A stretch of 12,481 bases of DNA, taken from assembly GCA_002279285.1 (NCBI GenBank), contig NCBR01000090.1, positions 1 through 12,481 of the forward strand, in the 5' to 3' direction. The notes beneath the pieces are model-generated. The model was not told where the DNA came from. It made no database searches and was given only the letters and a program-made list of their open reading frames with translations. Within the stretch, counting starts at the first letter, position 1. Each line of letters opens with the position of its first letter. A program made the translations under genes and the position numbers. Below, piece after piece: positions 1-5,417 of the stretch. This DNA comes from Acidobacteria bacterium 37-71-11 (GTDB taxonomy: Bacteria; Acidobacteriota; Thermoanaerobaculia; Thermoanaerobaculales; Thermoanaerobaculaceae).

Positions 1-159
1 ACGGGAGTCCCCGGAACCGCCGAGGTTCACGCGTGGCTCGACCGGGAAGGGGTGCGCACGCTCAACGTCGCCGGTCCGCGCGAGAGCGAGGCCCCAGGCA
101 CCCACGCCCGGGCGTCCCGCTTCCTCCGCACCACCCTCGCTCCCGTTCCGCAAAAATGA
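1..159 (+). CDS. C-terminal fragment of a SLOG/cpYpsA-family 'putative molybdenum carrier' protein (5' end outside window)
   Basis: The reading frame is open from base 1 to a TGA at 157-159, giving 52 residues. The segment WLDREGVRTLNVAGPRESE followed by APG resembles the C-terminal signature of the circularly permuted YpsA-like SLOG proteins annotated as putative molybdenum carriers, which end with an LNVAGPR-S-APG motif and a final helix. In that family this end forms part of a Rossmann-like nucleotide or ligand pocket; the biochemical role is not firmly established. The gene runs convergent to the BMC operon, leaving only 35 bp between the two stops, and shows no functional tie to it. Identification rests on one motif in a short fragment. 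Confidence 0.6.
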   Translation, partial: TGVPGTAEVHAWLDREGVRTLNVAGPRESEAPGTHARASRFLRTTLAPVPQK

Positions 160-194
160 AACTATGAGGTACCAGGTACCGGAAAGTTGCAGAT
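160..194 (-). terminator. Possible weak terminator at the end of the BMC operon
   Basis: This is the gap between two convergent genes. On the minus strand, just after the TAA of the last BMC gene, GGTAC-CTG-GTACC can form a 5-bp hairpin, followed within about 15 nt by the T-rich run TTTCATTTTTG. The stem is short and the T-run is displaced from it, so termination here is only a suggestion. Confidence 0.3.
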
Positions 195-461
195 TTAACG
201 GGTGACGGCGTCGATGATGCCGACAACGACGGAGCGGACGGGGGCATCGGGAGAGGCGAGGACCTGGCGGGCGCCGTTGCCCTCGTCGAGGACCAACACG
301 CGCTCGCCGACTCCGGCGCCCACCGCGTCCACCGCGATCACGTAGCCGCCCGCCGGCGTGCCTTCGGCGTCGGTCTTTTCCACCACCAGGAGCTTCCTGG
401 CGTCGTAGAACGGGTGGTTGATCGTGGAGTGGATCTCGCCGCTGACCCGCCCGAGGATCAT
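195..461 (-). CDS. BMC-P pentameric vertex shell protein (EutN/CcmL family), copy 1
   Basis: This 88-residue protein has the standard EutN/CcmL length and pattern. It opens with MILGRVSGEIHSTINHP, has a central strand AGGYVIAVDAVGAG and the GERVLVLDEGNGAR segment, and ends VVVGIIDAV. Proteins of this family form pentamers that cap the vertices of the icosahedral microcompartment shell. The start is fixed by an ATGA overlap with the gene before it (its TGA is at 458-460) and by the conserved M-x-LGRV opening. It is the last gene of the operon and the most canonical of the three BMC-P copies. Family assignment is secure; which vertices it occupies cannot be read from the sequence. Confidence 0.93.
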   Translation of the reverse strand: MILGRVSGEIHSTINHPFYDARKLLVVEKTDAEGTPAGGYVIAVDAVGAGVGERVLVLDEGNGARQVLASPDAPVRSVVVGIIDAVTR

Positions 462-745
462 GGCGCGGCCTCGCCTTCCGCCAGGTGGAGGCCGTCGACG
501 ATGCCGATGATGGCGTGATCCACCGGGACGAAGGACGGATCGAGGGCGAGGGCGGCCTCGCGGCCCCCCTCGTAGTAGACGAGCTCGCCGGGGCCCGCCA
601 TCCGGGTACTGTCCGCGGCGACGAGGGGCCGCCCCTTCGGTGCGCCGCGTTTGTCGAGCGGCTGCAGGAGGAGCATCGGTGTCGACGCAAGACCCTCGGC
701 GACCGAGCACGGCACGACGACGCCGATGACCCGCCCGAGCAACAT
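458..745 (-). CDS. BMC-P pentameric vertex shell protein (EutN/CcmL family), copy 2, divergent
   Basis: A 95-residue EutN/CcmL protein. It starts MLLGRVIGVVVPCSV, carries PLVAADSTRMAGPGELVYYEGG in place of the usual AVDAVGAGxGExVLV segment, and closes with AIIGIVDGLHL. The fold signature (opening LGRV strand, closing GIVD strand) is intact, but the middle is unusual, with a YYEGGREAAL loop. The start overlaps the upstream stop as TGATG, and the gene's own stop overlaps the next gene as ATGA, which implies translational coupling. Role: shell vertex. With two other BMC-P copies in the operon, it may have a specialised position or form mixed pentamers; that is inference. Confidence 0.9.
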   Translation of the reverse strand: MLLGRVIGVVVPCSVAEGLASTPMLLLQPLDKRGAPKGRPLVAADSTRMAGPGELVYYEGGREAALALDPSFVPVDHAIIGIVDGLHLAEGEAAP

Positions 746-1362
746 CAGCGTTCGTCTCCTTCGCCGTCGAGTTCGAGCAGCGCCGCCGAGCCGAAGCGGG
801 TGCCCGCGCCAACATGGCCGGCGAGTGCCTCGTGGGGCGCCGGGATAATCCTGAAACCCGCCTCGACGCCGGCGTCGCGGAGGAAGCTGGCCGCGATCTC
901 CACCGCCGCCTCGACGTCGTGCAGCTCGCCGTGAACGATCGAGAGTCCCTTGCCCGAGAGCCCGGCGTCGGCGAGGCGGAGCTCGACGAGGTCGACCGGC
1001 GTGCCCTTGAGCGCCAGCTCGGCGGCGCGGACGTTGGACGACACCGTGGAGGTCTCGATGATGGCGAGAGAGCCGGCACCGACCGGCCGCCGGTGGCCGA
1101 GGATCGCGTCGTACAGCTGCGGGTGGACGTCCGCCAGCAGCACGTGGTCGAGAACGCTTTCGCCCCCCTGGAGGAGCCCCTCGTGGCACGCTTCCTCCAC
1201 CGAGGCGGTGGTGCCGCCGAGCAGCGTGAGAAAGCGGCCCCGGCTGATCGTGCCGCACTTGAGGAAGGCGATCGGGGAGCGCTTGAGCATCGCGTCGGTC
1301 GCGACCAGCCCGACCGCGATGTCCCTGAACTCCAGCACGGCGATGGCGGGGTGCTTCTTCAT
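745..1362 (-). CDS. BMC-T tandem-domain trimeric shell protein, PduT-like
   Basis: A protein of 205 residues with two consecutive BMC (Pfam BMC-type) domains. Domain 1, about residues 5-90, has AIAVLEFRDIAVGLVATDAM, then the GG-x3-SVEEA strand-helix and HPQL. Domain 2, about 98-180, has SLAIIETSTVSSNVRAAELA, the GKGLSIVHGELHDVEAA segment and IIPAPHEAL. Three copies would form a pseudohexameric facet tile. The layout matches PduT, a BMC-T with an [4Fe-4S] cluster in the trimer pore. Here the segment aligned with PduT's cluster cysteine (KTICPGKF) reads KCGTISRGRF: Ser40 replaces that cysteine, although Cys36 lies four residues earlier. A short acidic tail (ELDGEGDER) follows domain 2. The ATG overlaps the dehydrogenase stop (TGATG). 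Single-layer BMC-T is the best description. Confidence 0.92.
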   Translation of the reverse strand: MKKHPAIAVLEFRDIAVGLVATDAMLKRSPIAFLKCGTISRGRFLTLLGGTTASVEEACHEGLLQGGESVLDHVLLADVHPQLYDAILGHRRPVGAGSLAIIETSTVSSNVRAAELALKGTPVDLVELRLADAGLSGKGLSIVHGELHDVEAAVEIAASFLRDAGVEAGFRIIPAPHEALAGHVGAGTRFGSAALLELDGEGDER

Positions 1363-2801
1363 CAGGTGATCCTGAAGTGGTCGACCAGGACGCAGCGGCG
1401 CTGGCGCGAGAACGACCGCGCCGAGGTCATGCCTTCGCCGGTGGGGCTGGCGATGGTGAACGAGCAGCTCCCCTCGCCGTCGAGTCCGAGCCCGGCCTGG
1501 GAGCGGCCGTTCTTGACGAAGATGCTGCAGTTGCACTCCCTGGCCATGCGCGAGAGGTTGTCGAGGTTCTTCGAGTGCATCACCGCCGTGTGGCGGTTGC
1601 CGCCCTCGACCTTGACCGCGAGCTCGATGGCGTAGCCGGCGTTGGGCACCCGGCAGAGGGGCAGGATCGGCATCATCTGCTCGGTCCACAGGAGGGGATG
1701 GTCCTCGTCCACCTCGACGATCCCCAGACGTGTGGACGGGGGCACGTTCATGCCGAGCTTGCCCAGGATGACGTCGGCGTTCTTGCCGATCAGCGCGCGG
1801 TTGATCTCCGCGTGCTGCCGCGGGCCGCGCATCTGGGTGAAGACGACCTTCTCGAGCGCCGCCAGGCGGTGGCGGTCGACGAGCACGGCGCCGCTGCGGG
1901 TCATCGCCTTGACGAGGCCGTCGGCCACCATGTCGACGCAGATGACTTCCTTCTCGTCGACGCAGATGATGTTGTTGTCGGTGGAGGCCCCCGCCACGAT
2001 GTCGCGCCCGGCCTTGTCGATGTTGGCGGTCTCGTCCACGACCGCCGGCGGGTTCCCCGGGCCGGCGCAGATCGCGCGCTTCCCTGAGCTCATGGCGGCC
2101 TTCACCACCGCGCCGCCGCCGGTGACGACGACGAGCCGCACGGCCGGGTGGCGCATGAGCTCCTGTGCGCTCTCGATGGTGGGGTCCGCGATGCAGGTGA
2201 CCACATTGGAGGGGCCACCGGCGGCGGTGATCGCGGCGTTTAGCAGCGCCACCGTCTGCAGCGAGCAGCCCCGGGCGGCGGGGTGGACGTTGAAAACGAC
2301 GGTGTTGCCGGCGGCGAGCATGCCGATCGTGTTGCAGATGATGGTGGAGGTCGGGTTGGTGCAGGGGGTGATGGCGCCAATCACGCCGAACGGCGCCGGC
2401 TCGGTGAGCGTGAGGCCGTGGTCGCCAGTGACGGCGGCCGGGACGAGGTCCTCGATGCCGGGCGTCTTCTCGGCGACCAGGCGGTTCTTGACGACCTTGT
2501 CCTCGACGCGCCCGAGCCCGGTCTCCTCCCACGCGGCGCGCGCGAGGGCCTCGCAGTTCGAGAGCATGCTCGCCCGGATCGCCGCGATGATCCGCGCCCG
2601 AACCGCCAGCGGCAGCGTGACGAACGCCGGCTGCGCCGCCGCCGCGGCCTGCACGGCCTCGGCGACGGTGGCGAAGGCGCCGAGACCGCGGGCGGCGGGA
2701 CCCGCGTCGCGAGCGCCGGCATCGTCGCCCCGGTCCAGGTCGGCGGCGATCCTGCGGGCGATCGCCTCCACGTCCCGTTCGGAAAGTCTGGCGGTGCTCA
2801 T
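1362..2801 (-). CDS. CoA-acylating aldehyde dehydrogenase, PduP/EutE-like, with N-terminal encapsulation peptide
   Basis: A 479-residue enzyme of the length and pattern of BMC CoA-dependent aldehyde dehydrogenases, which oxidise an aldehyde with NAD+ and CoA to acyl-CoA. The nucleotide-binding half includes PAPFGVIGAITPCTNPTST (about 136-153) and VTGGGAVVKAAMSSG. The catalytic cysteine is predicted at Cys280 in DNNIICVDEKEV, the hallmark of PduP/EutE proteins. Residues 8-22 (SERDVEAIARRIAADL) form an amphipathic helix, followed by an Ala/Gly/Asp-rich linker to about residue 45: the classic encapsulation peptide arrangement that directs cargo into the shell. Given the DeoC domain in the same operon, the likely substrate is acetaldehyde. 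The start overlaps the upstream BMC-P stop (ATGA). Confidence 0.95.
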   Translation of the reverse strand: MSTARLSERDVEAIARRIAADLDRGDDAGARDAGPAARGLGAFATVAEAVQAAAAAQPAFVTLPLAVRARIIAAIRASMLSNCEALARAAWEETGLGRVEDKVVKNRLVAEKTPGIEDLVPAAVTGDHGLTLTEPAPFGVIGAITPCTNPTSTIICNTIGMLAAGNTVVFNVHPAARGCSLQTVALLNAAITAAGGPSNVVTCIADPTIESAQELMRHPAVRLVVVTGGGAVVKAAMSSGKRAICAGPGNPPAVVDETANIDKAGRDIVAGASTDNNIICVDEKEVICVDMVADGLVKAMTRSGAVLVDRHRLAALEKVVFTQMRGPRQHAEINRALIGKNADVILGKLGMNVPPSTRLGIVEVDEDHPLLWTEQMMPILPLCRVPNAGYAIELAVKVEGGNRHTAVMHSKNLDNLSRMARECNCSIFVKNGRSQAGLGLDGEGSCSFTIASPTGEGMTSARSFSRQRRCVLVDHFRIT

Positions 2802-3085
2802 TTCTTGTACTTGGTCTCGCCGCCGACGGCCCAGGAGTCGACGATCGCCATCACCACCGCGTCCACCGGTCGTTTGTCGGTGACGCGGGTCTGGCGGGCC
2901 GAGCTTCCGGACGCGACGAGGACCATCTCCTCAGGGCCGGCGCCGACGGCGTCGGCGGCCACGAGAAACGCCCCGGTCTCGCGGCCCTGCTCATCCACGC
3001 CGCGGACGAGCAGGAGCTTGAGGCCTTCGAGGCTCTTCTCCTTCTGGCTGGCCACCACGGTTCCGACCACCTTGGCGAGCTGCAT
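2798..3085 (-). CDS. BMC-P pentameric vertex shell protein (EutN/CcmL family), copy 3
   Basis: A 95-residue EutN/CcmL protein: opening MQLAKVVGTVVASQK, then LKLLLVRGVDEQG, the AADAVGAGPEEMVLVASGSSAR core and a closing MAIVDSW strand. It is typical of the family in length and motifs and would form a shell vertex pentamer. The ATG is preceded by GGAGAGG at about 8 nt, a fair ribosome binding site. A 59-nt G+C-rich gap separates it from the upstream BMC-H gene, the largest gap in this operon apart from the one left by the damaged BMC-T. Its stop overlaps the dehydrogenase start. Confidence 0.92.
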   Translation of the reverse strand: MQLAKVVGTVVASQKEKSLEGLKLLLVRGVDEQGRETGAFLVAADAVGAGPEEMVLVASGSSARQTRVTDKRPVDAVVMAIVDSWAVGGETKYKK

Positions 3086-3144
3086 GGGCGTGCCTCTCCG
3101 GGCCGCGCCTCCGGGCCGTCGCGAGGGGCGCCCGGGGCGGGCCG

Positions 3145-3450
3145 CTACTTCTTGGCCGCAGCCTTGGCCGCTGTCTGCTGGCCCAGCGGCATCACGGCAT
3201 CGACGTTCACGTGCGGGCGGGCGATCACGTGCACGGCGACCACCTCGCCGACCCGGCCGGCGGCCACCTGGCCGGCCTCGCACGCCGCCTTCACGGCGGC
3301 CACGTCGCCCCTGACGATGATCGTCGTGTAGCCGCCGCCGGTCTTCTCGTAGGTCACCAGCTCCACCTTGGCGGCCTTCACGGCTGCATCCGCAGCCTCG
3401 ACCACGGCCGGAAAGGACCTCGTCTCGATCATGCCCAGCGCTTCCGTCAT
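3145..3450 (-). CDS. BMC-H hexameric shell protein (PduA/CcmK-like)
   Basis: A 101-residue single BMC-domain protein, MTEALGMIETRSFPAVVEAA at the N-terminus, closely resembling PduA. Hexamers of such proteins make the main facet tiles. The pore loop reads EKTGGGYTT (about 35-43) where PduA has EKIGSGLVT, so the pore is lined by glycines with a neighbouring Tyr. HVIARPHVNVDAVMPLG follows, then an Ala/Lys-rich tail (QTAAKAAAKK) that may face the cytosol or lumen. I chose the ATG at 3450 because AAGGAGG lies 7 nt before it and the MxEALGMIET start is conserved. An in-frame GTG at 3510 overlapping the remnant BMC-T stop would add 20 non-conserved residues. It is the only BMC-H in the window. Confidence 0.95.
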   Translation of the reverse strand: MTEALGMIETRSFPAVVEAADAAVKAAKVELVTYEKTGGGYTTIIVRGDVAAVKAACEAGQVAAGRVGEVVAVHVIARPHVNVDAVMPLGQQTAAKAAAKK

Positions 3451-3451
3451 T

Positions 3452-4033
3452 TCACTGCCTCCTTGTTCCGGCGCCCCCGCGGGAGCGCGGCTCTCCAGTT
3501 CTGTCGTCACGCCCCGCCGATCCGCGCCTCGCGGCCGCGGATGTCGGCGATCGCTTGTTCCGCGGCACGGTAGCCGACGTCGATGTCGCGCTCCTCGCCG
3601 CCGAGGTGAGCACGTACAGCGTGTGGCCGGGGAGGATCATGTCGCCGTGCCGCGTGCGGTTGATGAGCTGGGTGTGGTACGGCGAGATGTTCCGGATCAC
3701 CTGGCTGGATACGAGCTGGGGCTTGATGCGGTCCTCTTCCTTGAGGCCGAGGGCCTCGAGAATCGCATGCCCCGCCTGGCGGACGTCGGCCTGGGAGTCG
3801 GAGTGGATCTCGAGCATGCCGTAGAGGCGCTCGATGATCAGCATGCCGGGCCTGACGTCGGTGGCCTTGAGGGCCACGTCGGTGACCCGCATGATCTCCA
3901 TCCCGGGCGCGATCTCGACGAACAGCGACGCCTGCCCCGGGGTGGGGAGGAAACCCTGCGCCACCGTGCCCAGGAACGAGGCGTACTGCGGCTGCAGGCT
4001 GTCCAGGAAGACGTAGCAACGGAGCTCGGCCAT
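3452..4033 (-). CDS. Double-stacked (permuted) BMC-T shell protein, second domain apparently disrupted
   Basis: The open frame codes for 193 residues. Residues 1-143 strongly resemble the BMC-T double-stacking type with permuted BMC domains (as in the Haliangium ochraceum shell): ELRCYVFLDSLQPQYASFLG, the PGQASLFVEIAPGMEI segment, ATDVRPGMLIIERLYGMLEI, then INRTRHGDMILPGHTLYVL. From residue 144 on the frame turns into Arg/Ser/Ala-rich sequence unlike the family. The expected C-terminal end appears in the neighbouring frame instead (see 3507-3602). By recall, full-length relatives are about 205-215 residues and have about 40 residues between the LYVL strand and the LGGEERDID-type segment; these are missing here. 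The start has GGAAGGGAT upstream and lies 4 nt after the fusion enzyme's stop. Such proteins form stacked trimers with gated large pores. A truncated or mutated product is likely unless this is a sequence error. Confidence 0.8.
   Translation of the reverse strand: MAELRCYVFLDSLQPQYASFLGTVAQGFLPTPGQASLFVEIAPGMEIMRVTDVALKATDVRPGMLIIERLYGMLEIHSDSQADVRQAGHAILEALGLKEEDRIKPQLVSSQVIRNISPYHTQLINRTRHGDMILPGHTLYVLTSAARSATSTSATVPRNKRSPTSAAARRGSAGRDDRTGEPRSRGGAGTRRQ
3507..3602 (-). pseudogene. Out-of-frame C-terminal remnant of the double-stacked BMC-T
   Basis: Read in the frame one base back from the 3452-4033 gene, bases 3602 down to 3507 encode GGEERDIDVGYRAAEQAIADI followed by RGREARIGGA and a TGA. 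This is the expected last strand and helix of the second BMC domain (relatives have an LGGEERDID-like stretch). The two frames meet near TCGGCGGCGAGG at 3593-3604. One extra G there would join them as LTSGGEERDID. No X-XXY-YYZ slippery heptamer is visible, so programmed slippage is unlikely. Because about 40 residues expected before this segment are also absent, an out-of-frame deletion fits better than a single-base error. Confidence 0.65.
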
Positions 4034-4037
4034 CGGG

Positions 4038-5291
4038 TTATCCCTTCCGCGCAGCGAGCGCCTGCGCCTCCTCCATGATCGACACGCTGCTGCTGCACCC
4101 GACCCGCGTCGCTCCCGCCCGGATCATCCTGACCACGTCCGCGTAGGTGCGGATCCCGCCCGAGGCCTTGACGCCCAGCTTCCTGGGGGCCACGGTCCGG
4201 GCCATCAGCTCGATGTCCTCCACGGTCGCGCCGCCCTTGGAGAAGCCGGTGGAGGTCTTCACGAAGTCGGCGCCGGCCTTCATCGCGAGCTCGCAGCCGC
4301 GGACCTTCTCGGGGTCGGTCAGGAGCGCGGTCTCCAGGATCACCTTGGACACCGCGCGCCCCTCCTTGCACGCCTCCACGACGCCCCGAATGTCGCGGCG
4401 CACGAGGTCGTCGTCACCACCCTTGAGCGCGCCGATGTTGACGACCATGTCGATCTCGCGGGCGCCCTCGCGGAGCGCGCGCCGCGCCTCGAGAGCCTTG
4501 ATCTCCGGCGGCTGGGCGCCGAGGGGGAACCCGACGACGCAACACACCTTGACCGGCGAGTCGCGGAGCGCCATCTTGCAACGCTGCACGTACGACGGGT
4601 TGACGCACACCGAGAAGAACCCGAACCGGCGGGCCTCGTCGCACAGCTTCTGGACGTCGCTGTCGGTCGCTTCCGGCTTCAGGAGGGTGTGGTCGATGAG
4701 CTTGGCGAGCTCCCCGGGCGGGATCGCCGGGGCCTGCCCGTCGGCGGGCGCCGCATGGCCGAGCAGCTCCTTGACCCTTCGGGTGATGCGCTCGATGTCG
4801 CCGTCGGCCACGGCGCCGTCCGCGGGTCCGGACGCCAGCGCGGCGCGCTCGATCTCCCTGATCATGCGGACGCGGTTGCGGTGGCGTTCCGCGGTGCAGC
4901 TCGCCTGCAGGAACGCCTCGACGATCGCCTTCGCGGTCGCCGCGTCCACCTGTGAGGCTCCGAGGGCGAGGACGTTGGCGTCGTTGTGCTCGCGGGCGCT
5001 GCGCGCCAGGGCGACGGTGTGACATGCGGCCGCCAACACCCCGGGGACCTTGTTGGCGGCCATCGCCGAGCCGATGCCGGCACCGTCGACGACGATCCCG
5101 AAATCGCACGTCCCAGAGGCGACCAGCCGCGCCACGGCCTCGGCGAAGCGGGGGTAATCGACGGCGCCAGTGCCGTCCGTCCCGCAGTCCTCGACTGCGT
5201 GGCCGAGGCCGGCAAGGTGGTCCAGGAGTTGTCGCTTGAGCTCGTAGCCGCCGTGATCAGCGCCCAGCGCGATCTTCAAGTGCTGCGCCAT
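4038..5291 (-). CDS. rpiB-deoC: Fusion enzyme: RpiB/LacAB-type sugar-phosphate isomerase + deoxyribose-phosphate aldolase (DeoC)
   Basis: A 417-residue two-domain protein. Residues 1-150 are an RpiB/LacAB-family isomerase (KIALGADHGGYELK, VDYPRFAEA, AGIGSAMAANKVPG, EHNDANVLALG, ERHRNRV). The E. coli RpiB catalytic Cys is Asp69 here (IVVDGAGIG). Residues 195-417 are a class I DeoC aldolase: LIDHTLLKPEAT, EIDMVVNIGALKGG (Asp281), Schiff-base Lys345 in ADFVKTSTGFSKGG, and Lys375 in VKASGGIRT. DeoC splits 2-deoxyribose-5-phosphate into glyceraldehyde-3-phosphate and acetaldehyde. The linker (151-194) holds a helix DIERITRRVKELLG that mimics the dehydrogenase's encapsulation peptide. I prefer the ATG at 5291, where RpiB homology begins. 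The frame stays open to 5351 without homology and no clear ribosome binding site precedes 5291. It is first in the BMC operon, as expected for the signature enzyme. Confidence 0.95.
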   Translation of the reverse strand: MAQHLKIALGADHGGYELKRQLLDHLAGLGHAVEDCGTDGTGAVDYPRFAEAVARLVASGTCDFGIVVDGAGIGSAMAANKVPGVLAAACHTVALARSAREHNDANVLALGASQVDAATAKAIVEAFLQASCTAERHRNRVRMIREIERAALASGPADGAVADGDIERITRRVKELLGHAAPADGQAPAIPPGELAKLIDHTLLKPEATDSDVQKLCDEARRFGFFSVCVNPSYVQRCKMALRDSPVKVCCVVGFPLGAQPPEIKALEARRALREGAREIDMVVNIGALKGGDDDLVRRDIRGVVEACKEGRAVSKVILETALLTDPEKVRGCELAMKAGADFVKTSTGFSKGGATVEDIELMARTVAPRKLGVKASGGIRTYADVVRMIRAGATRVGCSSSVSIMEEAQALAARKG

Positions 5292-5335
5292 TGGGGGATG
5301 ATACAACGAATTCGGGCAATTGCGACGGCGCACGC
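5292..5335 (-). promoter_or_regulatory. Candidate BMC-operon promoter, possibly giving a leaderless mRNA
   Basis: The BMC operon needs its own promoter because a terminator ends about 50 bp upstream. On the minus strand TATCAT (5303-5298) matches five of six -10 bases and lies 6 nt before the ATG. Initiation about 7 nt downstream would start at or next to the A of the start codon. The -35 region 17 bp further (GTCGCA) is poor, so an activator may be required. No Shine-Dalgarno sequence is visible before this ATG, in contrast to most genes here. Confidence 0.3.
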
Positions 5336-5340
5336 GGCCG

Positions 5341-5397
5341 CAACAAAGCAAGAGCCCGTGCGCCGAAGGAGGGCAGCCGCCTCCGGGGCACGGGCTC
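5341..5397 (-). terminator. Rho-independent terminator of the tonB-exbBD operon
   Basis: A perfect 10-bp inverted repeat (GAGCCCGTGC at 5352-5361, GCACGGGCTC at 5388-5397) encloses a second small stem (GGAGG/CCTCC). On the minus strand it is followed by TTGCTTTGTTG. It begins 20 nt after the stop of the last exbD gene. On the plus strand no T-run follows, so it acts for leftward transcription. Confidence 0.82.
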
Positions 5398-5417
5398 GAA
5401 ACCTTTCGGGCCGGTCG

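Noticed and set aside
745..2532. A 595-codon open frame on the minus strand
   Set aside because: Only its last 205 codons (the BMC-T) are real. The rest is a His/Arg/Gly-rich shadow of the aldehyde dehydrogenase in another frame, typical of high-G+C DNA.
3585..3610. Programmed -1 frameshift in the double-stacked BMC-T
   Set aside because: There is no slippery heptamer, and rejoining the frames would still leave about 40 family residues missing, so a deletion explains the data better.
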